A stretch of 17,207 bases of DNA, from NCBI GenBank assembly GCA_003529705.1, contig DPVA01000040.1:1-17207 (forward strand), read 5' to 3'. Under the pieces are notes generated by a model. The model worked only from the letters and a program-made list of their open reading frames with translations. It had not been told where the DNA came from and ran no database searches. The translations under genes were made by a program, and so were the position numbers. Of this stretch, positions 1 through 6,131 are shown piece by piece. Positions within the stretch are counted from its first letter, which is position 1. Each line of letters opens with the position of its first letter. Source of the stretch: Gammaproteobacteria bacterium. GTDB taxonomy: Bacteria > Pseudomonadota > Gammaproteobacteria > Arenicellales > UBA868.

Positions 1-507
1 AGCAGGATCGTAAGCGATCTCTGTGCAACGCATTGGGATGATGGAAATGATTACTTCCCCGCCACAACCTTCCAGGTATCAAACATCACGGCGGGCACCG
101 GGGCGACCAACGTGGTCCCCGGCGCCGCCGAGGCGAAGTTCAACTTGCGCTTCTGCCCCGACAGTTCGGCTTCATCCCTGAAGGAGCGAATCGAATCTGT
201 CTGCAAAGCTCACGCAGAACATTATGATATCGACTGGTCCCCTTTGGGGTTGCCCTACCAGACGATGCCGGGTGCGCTCCTGTCTGCGGTTGCAGACAGC
301 GTGAAGGAAATCACCGGTCAGGGGCCACGGCTTTCAACCGATGGTGGGACCTCAGACGGACGCTTTATTGCGCCCACAGGAGCCCAAGTGGTTGAATTGG
401 GCCCCCTCAATCGAACCATCCACCAAGTGGACGAAGTTGTTAATGCGGATGACCTTGATACCCTTTCCAGAGTGTATGAAAAGGTGCTTGATCGAATCCT
501 TAAGTGA
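1..507 (+). CDS. dapE: Succinyl-diaminopimelate desuccinylase, C-terminal part (cut by left edge)
   Basis: DapE is a zinc-dependent M20-family amidohydrolase. It converts N-succinyl-LL-2,6-diaminopimelate to LL-diaminopimelate and succinate in the cytoplasm, on the way to lysine and peptidoglycan. The reading frame is open from base 1, giving about 168 residues against about 375 for the full protein. What remains is the end of the dimerisation lid domain (NDYFPATTFQVSNI, then GATNVVPG) and the closing part of the catalytic domain. Diagnostic DapE segments are TDGGTSDGRFIA, GAQVVELGPLN and TIHQVDE, whose His is the last metal ligand. The in-frame GTG at 112 is internal and not a start. The next gene, degP, follows on the same strand after 117 bases and has its own promoter-like region. 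A weak 5-bp hairpin (509-529) follows the stop, without a T tract. The family call is firm. Confidence 0.95.
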   Translation, partial: SRIVSDLCATHWDDGNDYFPATTFQVSNITAGTGATNVVPGAAEAKFNLRFCPDSSASSLKERIESVCKAHAEHYDIDWSPLGLPYQTMPGALLSAVADSVKEITGQGPRLSTDGGTSDGRFIAPTGAQVVELGPLNRTIHQVDEVVNADDLDTLSRVYEKVLDRILK

Positions 508-542
508 ACCGGGAATTTCCTAAACCCGGATTCATTAACAAA

Positions 543-588
543 CGGTAATTTGACGGTTACATCCCGGTAACGTGTGGTGTCCTAAAGT
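543..588 (+). promoter_or_regulatory. Candidate response-regulator box and -10 of degP
   Basis: Three hexamers lie on the same strand at exact 11-base intervals: CGGTAA (543-548), CGGTTA (554-559) and CGGTAA (565-570). Twelve bases after the last one is TAAAGT (583-588), matching TATAAT at 4 of 6 positions. No convincing -35 sits at normal spacing from it. Direct repeats one helical turn apart, 11-12 bases upstream of a -10, are the known arrangement for OmpR-family regulators such as PhoP and CpxR, so the repeats may replace the -35. The predicted start of transcription near 595 leaves a 30-base leader holding the ribosome site for the ATG at 625. The repeats are seen directly. The function, and the idea that the regulator at 2247-2924 binds here, are inferred. 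Confidence 0.5.
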
Positions 589-624
589 AGCGTCTGTATG
601 ACAGCTACTTTTAAGAGGACATCC

Positions 625-2148
625 ATGAATTTACCTGTTTCAACCCTGCGGCGTTTTGGTCCCAGACTTGCGGTCGCAGCCGTTGCGGGCGCCACCGCGA
701 TCAGCGCGATACTCTACGCCGGCACCGCCGTCACTGCGATTCCACAAACTGCTGATCCCGCGATCATGCGTCCAGCCAGCGGTTTTGCCGATCTTGTAGA
801 GGCCGTCCGCCCCGCCGTCGTCAACATCTCCACCCGGACGGTGCAGCCTGCCTCGTTTCAGGATAAATATACCAATCAGGAGGGGTTCCAACAACATCAA
901 GGGCGAGCACAGCCCCAATTTGATGGACCTCCCGAGATGCGTCGCTTCATGGAGCATTTTTTCGGCGAGTCTTTTCCCCGGGCGCCAAGAGGCCCAATGG
1001 AAAGCCGTTCACTGGGCTCAGGCTTCATCATTGATGCGGATGGCCTGGTCGTGACCAATTATCATGTAATCCGTGGCGCTGATGAGATCGAGGTTATTCT
1101 CGACAGTGGAGAAGTCCTGCCAGCTATCGTTCGAGGGGTAGATCGAAGAACGGATCTCGCCTTACTTGAGGTTGAGAACGAAGCGCCGTTGCCCTATGTC
1201 GGTTTCGGCGACTCCGACCATGCCCGGGTAGGAGACTGGGTCATCGCGATCGGAAACCCCTTTGGTCTTGGCGGAACTACTACCTCGGGCATTGTTTCCG
1301 CACGGGGACGTGATATCAACAACGGTCCCTATGTGGATTACATCCAAATCGACGCCTCGATCAACCGGGGTAATTCCGGTGGTCCACTTTTCAATGACGT
1401 TGGCGAGGTGATCGGCGTCAATACAGCGATCTTCTCACCGAATGGCGGGAGTGTCGGTATCGGCTTCGCCATCCCGGCATCCGTTGCGCAAGGTGTTATT
1501 GACCAGTTGCGTGATGATGGTCGTGTTGCACGCGCCTGGCTTGGTGTTGAGATTCAGTCGATGACTCCCGAGATTGCCGAGAGCCTGTCCTTCGATGATG
1601 CACACGGGACACTGATCTCCAGAATTACACCGGACAGCCCAGCTGCCCAAAGCGGGCTGCAGACAGGCGACGTCATCATCGGATTCAACGGTCTGAAAGT
1701 AAAGAACACTCGACAACTTCCCCGGATGGTTGCTAAAGCTCCAGTCGGAAAAAGCGCCACAGTTAGTGTTCTGCGGGACGGCAAAGAGCTTGATATCGAC
1801 GTCATCCTGGCACCAATTCCGGAATCCCGGAACGCCATGAAATCGCCTGCACCGACTCCTGAAAAGGGTCATCTTGGTCTTCGCCTGTCGACTCTGGATG
1901 CCGAGACTCGTAACGCACTCCGCTACGACGGAGACGGTGTTCTGATCGAGCAGGTAATGCCGTCCAGTCCCGCCGCCCGCAAGGGCCTCAGGGCCGGCGA
2001 CATCATCTTAAAGGTCGGCAGTACCTCCGTAAGCACCCCTCGGGATGTTGTTGGTGAGGTTAAGAAAATGAGACCTACTAAAAGACCCGTCCTACTGCTG
2101 GTCCAACGCGATGGTAACCAGCGATATGTTGCTGTAAAACCAAGCTGA
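625..2148 (+). CDS. degP: DegP/HtrA (Do family) periplasmic serine protease
   Basis: This is a periplasmic quality-control protease of the S1C family, which degrades or holds misfolded envelope proteins. I choose the ATG at 625 (507 residues) because AAGAGGA (613-619) ends five bases before it. The in-frame ATG at 598 has no ribosome site. Residues 1 to about 40 form a signal sequence or anchor (an RR pair, then an alanine-rich hydrophobic run). The trypsin domain shows the triad H147 (TNYHVI), D177 (RRTDLALL) and S251 (NRGNSGGPLF), with spacing usual for the family. A Gln-rich loop precedes the domain core, as in the LA loop of DegP. Two PDZ domains follow, at roughly residues 300-395 (AWLGVEIQ, SPAAQSGLQTGDVI) and 415-500 (GHLGLRLS, SPAARKGLRAGDII). 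It could equally be named degQ or mucD. The two-component system downstream is its likely regulator. Confidence 0.95.
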   Translation: MNLPVSTLRRFGPRLAVAAVAGATAISAILYAGTAVTAIPQTADPAIMRPASGFADLVEAVRPAVVNISTRTVQPASFQDKYTNQEGFQQHQGRAQPQFDGPPEMRRFMEHFFGESFPRAPRGPMESRSLGSGFIIDADGLVVTNYHVIRGADEIEVILDSGEVLPAIVRGVDRRTDLALLEVENEAPLPYVGFGDSDHARVGDWVIAIGNPFGLGGTTTSGIVSARGRDINNGPYVDYIQIDASINRGNSGGPLFNDVGEVIGVNTAIFSPNGGSVGIGFAIPASVAQGVIDQLRDDGRVARAWLGVEIQSMTPEIAESLSFDDAHGTLISRITPDSPAAQSGLQTGDVIIGFNGLKVKNTRQLPRMVAKAPVGKSATVSVLRDGKELDIDVILAPIPESRNAMKSPAPTPEKGHLGLRLSTLDAETRNALRYDGDGVLIEQVMPSSPAARKGLRAGDIILKVGSTSVSTPRDVVGEVKKMRPTKRPVLLLVQRDGNQRYVAVKPS

Positions 2149-2164
2149 CGCCAGATGTTCCTTT

Positions 2165-2202
2165 TTCCAGCCAGGGCGCTTTGCCCCGACTGGAATTTTT
2201 TT
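2165..2202 (+). terminator. Rho-independent terminator after degP
   Basis: A hairpin begins shortly after the degP stop. The 5' arm spans 2165-2177 and the 3' arm 2183-2195, with two mismatches, a GC-rich core and a 5-base loop. A run of seven T residues (2196-2202) follows at once. This separates degP from the response regulator, which has its own promoter just downstream. Confidence 0.75.
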
Positions 2203-2211
2203 AACCTCGAT

Positions 2212-2239
2212 TTGTCAGTCGGAAATGGAACGGTAGAAT
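2212..2239 (+). promoter_or_regulatory. Sigma-70-type promoter of the two-component operon, probably leaderless
   Basis: TTGTCA (2212-2217) matches the -35 consensus at 5 of 6 positions. TAGAAT (2234-2239) matches the -10 consensus at 5 of 6, with a 16-base spacer. Transcription would begin 6-8 bases later, at about 2245-2247, which is the A of the regulator's ATG (2247). No Shine-Dalgarno sequence precedes that ATG, consistent with a leaderless message. A degenerate pair, CGGAAA (2220-2225) and CGGTAG (2231-2236), again spaced 11 bases, lies inside the promoter and could be an autoregulatory site. Confidence 0.6.
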
Positions 2240-2246
2240 CATCAGC

Positions 2247-2924
2247 ATGCGTATTCTTCTAATAGAGGACGATCCTCAGGCCGCCAGGTACATTACCCGG
2301 GGCCTGCGCGAAGCAGGTCATGTTTTGGTCGTTGCGAATAATGGGGCAGATGGTCTGTCGATGGCATCTGATGAAGAATACGATGTCCTCATCATTGATC
2401 GGATGCTGCCATCAATGGACGGCCTGTCTATAGTGCAATCCCTGCGTGAACAGGACAATCATGCCCCGGTTCTAATCCTCAGCGCGCTCGGGGATCTCGA
2501 AGACCGGGTGTCGGGACTCCGGGCAGGCGGCGATGACTACCTACCCAAACCCTTTGCTTTTGAGGAACTGCTCGCGCGGGTAGAGGCGCTTGGCCGGAGG
2601 CCGAATCAAGGCAACGTCACAACCCACCTCACGGTAGCGGACCTCAAGATGGATATTCTCGGGCGGAAGGTGCAGCGGGCTGATAAACCTATTGTTCTGC
2701 AACCGCGGGAATTCCGCCTCCTCGAATATCTTATGCGTCACAGTGGGCAAGTGGTTACTCGAACAATGCTACTCGAAAATGTCTGGGATTATCATTTTGA
2801 TCCCCAAACAAACGTTATTGACGTGCACGTTAGCCGGTTGCGGGCAAAGATTGACCGTGACTTTGAAGAACCGTTGCTGTACACGGTGCGCGGCGCCGGG
2901 TACATGTTACGTGAACCGGAGTAA
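2247..2924 (+). CDS. OmpR/PhoP-family response regulator
   Basis: A 225-residue DNA-binding response regulator. The receiver domain (residues 1 to about 118) carries the acidic pair E7-D8-D9, the phosphoacceptor D51 (DVLIIDRMLP), S79 and K101 (YLPKPF). The C-terminal winged helix (about 128-222) has the family pattern LQPREFRLLEYLM, then VWDYHFDPQTNVIDVHVSRL and the hairpin YTVRGAGYML. Regulators of this type bind direct repeats about 11 bases apart as head-to-tail dimers. The N-terminus MRILLIEDD is canonical, so the ATG at 2247 is secure even without a ribosome site. The histidine kinase follows with a 14-base overlap, marking a translationally coupled pair. The signal sensed is unknown. 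Position next to degP suggests envelope stress. No exact orthologue name can be assigned. Confidence 0.93.
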   Translation: MRILLIEDDPQAARYITRGLREAGHVLVVANNGADGLSMASDEEYDVLIIDRMLPSMDGLSIVQSLREQDNHAPVLILSALGDLEDRVSGLRAGGDDYLPKPFAFEELLARVEALGRRPNQGNVTTHLTVADLKMDILGRKVQRADKPIVLQPREFRLLEYLMRHSGQVVTRTMLLENVWDYHFDPQTNVIDVHVSRLRAKIDRDFEEPLLYTVRGAGYMLREPE

Positions 2925-4302
2925 TTTTCTCGCCAGCTCGACTTTTCGGCTGACCCTGCTGTACGTCGTCCTCTTCACCGTCTCGGTACTGCTCCTTTTC
3001 AGTTTTATTTACTGGTCTAGTGTGCGTTACATGGCTATCCAGTCAGATGCTGCAATTCGAACAGAGATTCAGGCCTTGGCCGAACGATATGAAAGCCGTG
3101 GCGTTCCGGGTCTGCGTCGACTCATTCTCGACCGCATCACCCGTCAACAACCCACCGGCTCATCGCTTTACTTGCTGTCCGATCCTCTTGGAAGACCGAT
3201 TGTGGGGAACATCAGCCGCTGGCCGCAGGTTGCCCCCAAAGACGGCTGGTTTAATTTCAACCTGGATACCAGCGACAGAGATGAACCGGGCCTGCATCCA
3301 GCCCGGGCTCGACGCTTTCAATTAACCGGCGGCTTCCAGCTCCTGGTAGGTCAGGATATTCATGAACTGAAATCCGCACAGCGGCGCATCATCACCGCGC
3401 TCAGTTGGGGCGTTATTCTCACCGTCTTGCTGGGTCTCGCCGGCGGCTTTTTCATCAGTCGAAAAATGCTGACCCGACTTGAGGTGATTAACGAGACCAG
3501 TCAACGGATTATTGCGGGAGAACTAGACCAACGCGTTCCCATGAGTTCACGGCAAGACGAGTTTGATCGCTTATCTTCCAATCTCAATCAGATGCTCGAT
3601 CAGATTCAAGAACTCATGGACGGGATCCGCCAGGTGAGTGACAACATCGCCCATGATCTGAAAACACCGCTTTTTCGCCTTCGGCAGAAACTGGAATCCT
3701 TAACATCGGGAACATCACCTGATCCCGCCGCTTCCCTGAATTTACAGGACGCCCTTGCGGAGGCTGACCGGCTGCTAAACCTGTTTAACGCACTGCTTCG
3801 CATCGCACGCCTTGAATCCGAATCGGCGAGAACCATCAAGCGGTCCCTTCCATTGTCCGACCTGGTGCGAGACGTTGCCGAGTTATACGAACCTCTGTCT
3901 GACGAGAAACATCAACACCTGTCGGTAAACGTGCAAACGCCGGTTGCAATTCTGGCAGACAGGGATATGCTGTTTCAGGCGCTCGCTAATCTCGTTGATA
4001 ACGCCGTCAAGTACACACCGGAGGGGGGCTATATCTGGCTAACCGTTACGGCCGAGGCATCCAGTGGCGTTGTCACTGTTTGTGACAGCGGTCCCGGAAT
4101 CGCACCCGCAGAGAGAGAAAAAGTCTTTCAGCGCTTCTATCGCGCAGATGTCAGCCGGTCTACTCCCGGCAATGGGCTGGGTTTGAGTCTGGTGCGGGCA
4201 GTCGTCCATCTTCATAACGGAAAACTTGCCCTGCTCGATAACGATCCGGGGCTCTGTATACAAGTGGCCCTGCCCCGTATTCTTAACGACTTGAAACCTT
4301 GA
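2911..4302 (+). CDS. Sensor histidine kinase, partner of the response regulator
   Basis: A 463-residue inner-membrane histidine kinase. The GTG at 2911, overlapping the end of the regulator by 14 bases, puts the first membrane helix (about residues 13-36) right at the N-terminus. The frame is open further upstream but translates only regulator DNA out of frame. A periplasmic sensor of about 120 residues follows, with no domain I recognise. Then come a second helix (about 159-182), a HAMP linker (RRQDEF-like segment near SSRQDEFDRLSSNLNQML) and the HisKA dimerisation helix with H248 (NIAHDLKTPL). The ATPase domain shows N364 (NLVDNAVKYTPEGG), the G1 box with D392 (CDSGPGIAP), the F box (FQRFYRAD) and the G2 box (GNGLGLSL). 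All catalytic boxes look intact. It should phosphorylate D51 of the preceding regulator. Confidence 0.93.
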   Translation: MNRSNFLASSTFRLTLLYVVLFTVSVLLLFSFIYWSSVRYMAIQSDAAIRTEIQALAERYESRGVPGLRRLILDRITRQQPTGSSLYLLSDPLGRPIVGNISRWPQVAPKDGWFNFNLDTSDRDEPGLHPARARRFQLTGGFQLLVGQDIHELKSAQRRIITALSWGVILTVLLGLAGGFFISRKMLTRLEVINETSQRIIAGELDQRVPMSSRQDEFDRLSSNLNQMLDQIQELMDGIRQVSDNIAHDLKTPLFRLRQKLESLTSGTSPDPAASLNLQDALAEADRLLNLFNALLRIARLESESARTIKRSLPLSDLVRDVAELYEPLSDEKHQHLSVNVQTPVAILADRDMLFQALANLVDNAVKYTPEGGYIWLTVTAEASSGVVTVCDSGPGIAPAEREKVFQRFYRADVSRSTPGNGLGLSLVRAVVHLHNGKLALLDNDPGLCIQVALPRILNDLKP

Positions 4303-4331
4303 ACGGGCCAACCAAGGGCGAGCTGCATGGC

Positions 4332-4368
4332 ATCGGCATGCCGCAAACTGCCGATCAGTCCCGTTTTT
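4332..4368. terminator. Possible terminator between convergent kinase and GST genes
   Basis: A perfect 7-bp stem, ATCGGCA (4332-4338) with TGCCGAT (4349-4355), encloses a 10-base loop. It lies 30 bases after the kinase stop and abuts the stop of the opposite-strand GST gene. A T5 run (4364-4368) follows on the plus strand but is separated from the stem by eight bases, so intrinsic termination would be weak. No T tract follows on the minus strand. Confidence 0.35.
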
Positions 4369-5074
4369 CTCTGGCCATCTTGCGCACTGTCTCAGCAGTC
4401 TGTCCAAAAAGCACGCTGTGTGAGATTTCTGTCACTGGCACCCCCGTGTCCACTGTTTTCGCCTGACGGTACGCCTCAATCACTGCGGGACGTTCGCTAA
4501 TTCCGTCAAACCAGCGTTTGACGTTTGGGAAGTTCTCGAGGTCGATCTGTTGGCGCTCGTGCCGGGCCACCCAGGGGTAGCAGACCATATCGCTAATAGT
4601 GTAGTTAGAGCAGATGAACTCACGCTCGGAAAGACGCTGATCCAGAACTGCGTATAGACGCGAGGCTTCATCGTTATACCTTCGGATCGCATAAGCAACC
4701 TTCTCTGGAGCATAAACGTTGAAGTGATGATTCTGACCCAGCATCGGTCCCAGTCCGGCCATCTGCCACATCACCCATTCAAACACCTCGGCACGACCTC
4801 TCAGGGAATCCGGGAGAAATGAGCCAGTCTTTTCGGCAAGATAAATCAGTATGGCGCCGGATTCGAAAACGGACACCGGCGAACCCCCGCCCTCTGGCAC
4901 GCTATCCACGATAGCGGGGATACGGCCGTTGGGCGCTATTTTCAGAAAGTACTGCGCAAACTGCTCGCCCTGATTTATATCAACCGGGGTCAACTTATGC
5001 TCAAGGCCAGTTTCATGAAGAAAGATCAGCGGTTTCATGCCATTGGGCGTAGGCCAAAAAAAAAGTTCAATCAT
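4355..5074 (-). CDS. yfcG: YfcG-like glutathione S-transferase / disulfide-bond oxidoreductase
   Basis: A 239-residue cytoplasmic glutathione transferase of the Nu class (YfcG/YghU). These bind glutathione disulfide and reduce disulfides rather than conjugate xenobiotics. The N-terminal thioredoxin-like domain begins [12 protein letters not shown]9 and N11 fall at the same positions as the glutathione-contacting Thr9 and Asn11 of E. coli Yfc[10 protein letters not shown] (cis-Pro loop) and [15 protein letters not shown] follow, then the all-helical domain (about 95-210) with [12 protein letters not shown] and the PWVARHE region. It is transcribed alone, converging with the kinase and divergent from infA. 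No Shine-Dalgarno sequence is visible before the ATG. Codons 4-7 include a run of nine T, a possible slippage site. The family call is strong; the exact substrate is unknown. Confidence 0.88.
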   Translation of the reverse strand: MIELFFWPTPNGMKPLIFLHETGLEHKLTPVDINQGEQFAQYFLKIAPNGRIPAIVDSVPEGGGSPVSVFESGAILIYLAEKTGSFLPDSLRGRAEVFEWVMWQMAGLGPMLGQNHHFNVYAPEKVAYAIRRYNDEASRLYAVLDQRLSEREFICSNYTISDMVCYPWVARHERQQIDLENFPNVKRWFDGISERPAVIEAYRQAKTVDTGVPVTEISHSVLFGQTAETVRKMAREKRD

Positions 5075-5184
5075 GTCGTCAGTATTTATGCGGGTGGGGT
5101 AACAATCGGGCGTGACCCGGTTAGCATCGTAATCGAATCTGCCGGATCAAGAGTCCAAGCCGTATCGAGGATACCAAAGTTCGG

Positions 5185-5190
5185 TATACT
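5185..5190 (+). promoter_or_regulatory. Possible -10 element of infA
   Basis: TATACT matches TATAAT at 5 of 6 positions and lies 44 bases before the infA GTG. No recognisable -35 sits 16-18 bases upstream, where the sequence is part of a small inverted repeat (GTATC, GAG, GATAC; 5162-5174). The call rests on the -10 alone. Confidence 0.35.
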
Positions 5191-5233
5191 CCGCGCTCGT
5201 AATCGGACATCGGGTGGAGGCCCAGAATATCGC

Positions 5234-5452
5234 GTGGCAAAAGAAGAGCATATTGAAATGGAGGGCACGGTTCTTGAGAATCTACCCAATACCCAGTTTC
5301 GGGTAGAGTTGGAGAACGGACATGTGGTCACCGCACACATCTCCGGCAAGATGCGTAAAAACTACATTCGCATTCTCCGCGGTGACAAAGTAACAGTTCA
5401 GCTGACGCCGTACGATCTCAGTAAAGGCCGCATTACCTACCGGGCCCGCTGA
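5234..5452 (+). CDS. infA: Translation initiation factor IF-1
   Basis: IF1 binds the A site of the 30S subunit during initiation, together with IF2 and IF3. The 72-residue product is a single S1-like OB fold, full length and very close in sequence to E. coli IF1: [20 protein letters not shown], then [15 protein letters not shown] and the C-terminal YRAR. The start is GTG at 5234, giving MAKEEHIEM. The longer open frame from 4997 adds 79 residues unlike any IF1 and runs into the GST gene's start region. The nearest ribosome-binding sequence, GGAGG (5216-5220), lies 13 bases upstream, longer than usual. The gene stands alone between two minus-strand units, and is not beside clpS/aat as in enterics. 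Confidence 0.97.
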   Translation: MAKEEHIEMEGTVLENLPNTQFRVELENGHVVTAHISGKMRKNYIRILRGDKVTVQLTPYDLSKGRITYRAR

Positions 5453-5560
5453 TTCTTTAAAAAACTCCGGCTTTGGAGGACATCGATGTGGATTCTGGCA
5501 CGACTTCTTTATTCGTGCAGTCGCGATCCACTGCCAGGCGACGAGGGAACTCGACGTTAG
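5453..5560. other. Structured spacer between convergent infA and rpmG
   Basis: These 108 bases contain no gene. Read on the minus strand, CTCC...GGAG (5465-5478) is followed by a T6 run (A6 at 5459-5464 on plus), a weak terminator candidate for rpmB-rpmG. Further hairpins compete: GCACG (5498-5502) with CGTGC (5514-5518), CTGGCA (5495-5500) with TGCCAG (5532-5537), and GTCGC (5520-5524) with GCGAC (5538-5542). No tRNA or known RNA is recognised. Confidence 0.35.
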
Positions 5561-5716
5561 CTACTTGATCTTGGATTCCTTGTAGGCTACGTGTTTGCGT
5601 ACCACCGGATCGAATTTCCGCATTTCCATCTTTTCAGGCTGGTTACGCTTGTTCTTAGTGGTCGTGTAATAGTGGCCGGTTCCTGCTGAAGACACCATTT
5701 TAATTTTATCTCTCAT
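5561..5716 (-). CDS. rpmG: 50S ribosomal protein L33
   Basis: L33 is a small protein of the large ribosomal subunit. The 51-residue product begins [20 protein letters not shown] and ends [15 protein letters not shown], full family length apart from a few residues at the N-terminus relative to E. coli. It lacks the paired CxxC motifs, so it is the zinc-free (C-minus) form. The ATG at 5716 is preceded by AGGAG (5723-5727 on the complement) with seven-base spacing. It follows rpmB by 19 bases and is surely co-transcribed with it. The gene is short and easily missed by length-limited gene calling. Confidence 0.97.
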   Translation of the reverse strand: MRDKIKMVSSAGTGHYYTTTKNKRNQPEKMEMRKFDPVVRKHVAYKESKIK

Positions 5717-5735
5717 GGTCTACTCCTATGCCTGA

Positions 5736-5972
5736 TCAGACCTTGGTACCGCGATCGCGCAATTCCGCGAGTACCGTATCAATGCCCTTTTTATCAATGA
5801 TTCTCAAACCCTGATGGGAGACCCGCAATTTTACCCAGCGGTTCTCGCTCTGGACCCAGAAACGACGATCATGGATGTTCGGTTTGAATACCCGCTTGGT
5901 CTTGTTATTGGCGTGCGAGACATTATTGCCCGACATCACCCGCTTTCCCGTTACCTGGCAGACTTTGGCCAT
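5736..5972 (-). CDS. rpmB: 50S ribosomal protein L28
   Basis: L28 is a 78-residue protein of the large subunit. The sequence [20 protein letters not shown], then [19 protein letters not shown] and a C-terminal GIDTVLAEL is characteristic. The start is the ATG at 5972. The frame stays open for another 47 codons upstream, but that part crosses the promoter region and has no family resemblance. A GGGG sequence 8-11 bases before the ATG is only a mediocre ribosome site. rpmB-rpmG is the conserved bacterial pair. It diverges from coaBC, with which these genes cluster in known Gammaproteobacteria. Confidence 0.97.
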   Translation of the reverse strand: MAKVCQVTGKRVMSGNNVSHANNKTKRVFKPNIHDRRFWVQSENRWVKLRVSHQGLRIIDKKGIDTVLAELRDRGTKV

Positions 5973-6011
5973 GGTGCTAACCCCGAATGGCAAACAATAC
6001 GAAGGGCGCGA

Positions 6012-6020
6012 TTTATACCA
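6012..6020 (-). promoter_or_regulatory. Extended -10 promoter of rpmB-rpmG
   Basis: On the minus strand the sequence reads TGG followed by TATAAA, an extended -10 with 5 of 6 consensus bases. It lies 40 bases upstream of the rpmB ATG, giving a leader of about 33 bases. The -35 region at 17-base spacing reads TAGGAA and is poor, which an extended -10 can tolerate. No equally good promoter is seen for the divergent coaBC gene in the same 159-base gap. Confidence 0.5.
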
Positions 6021-6131
6021 GATTCTGGGCCTTTTTCCTAGGGCAACGGAAATTAGAGTCATGAAAAATACCCGGACTCTCCCAGAGCCGGCATTTCCCC
6101 GAGGCCGGGCCAACCGTTAGACTCCGCAATC

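Noticed and set aside
509..529. Terminator after dapE
   Set aside because: There is only a 5-bp stem with an 11-base loop and no T tract. It is noted in the dapE entry but not called.
571..590. Sigma-E-type promoter for degP
   Set aside because: TCCTAAA vaguely resembles a sigma-E -10, but no GGAACTT-like -35 lies 15-17 bases upstream.
2692..2910. Open frame extending the histidine kinase 73 codons upstream to an ATG at 2692
   Set aside because: It runs out of frame through the regulator's winged-helix domain. The kinase family starts with the first membrane helix, which GTG 2911 supplies.
4997..5233. N-terminal extension of IF1 from ATG 4997
   Set aside because: IF1 is about 72 residues. 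The extension overlaps the GST gene start on the other strand and has no family similarity.
5973..6113. N-terminal extension of L28 on the minus strand
   Set aside because: It crosses the promoter region. The product from ATG 5972 has exactly the conserved N-terminus.
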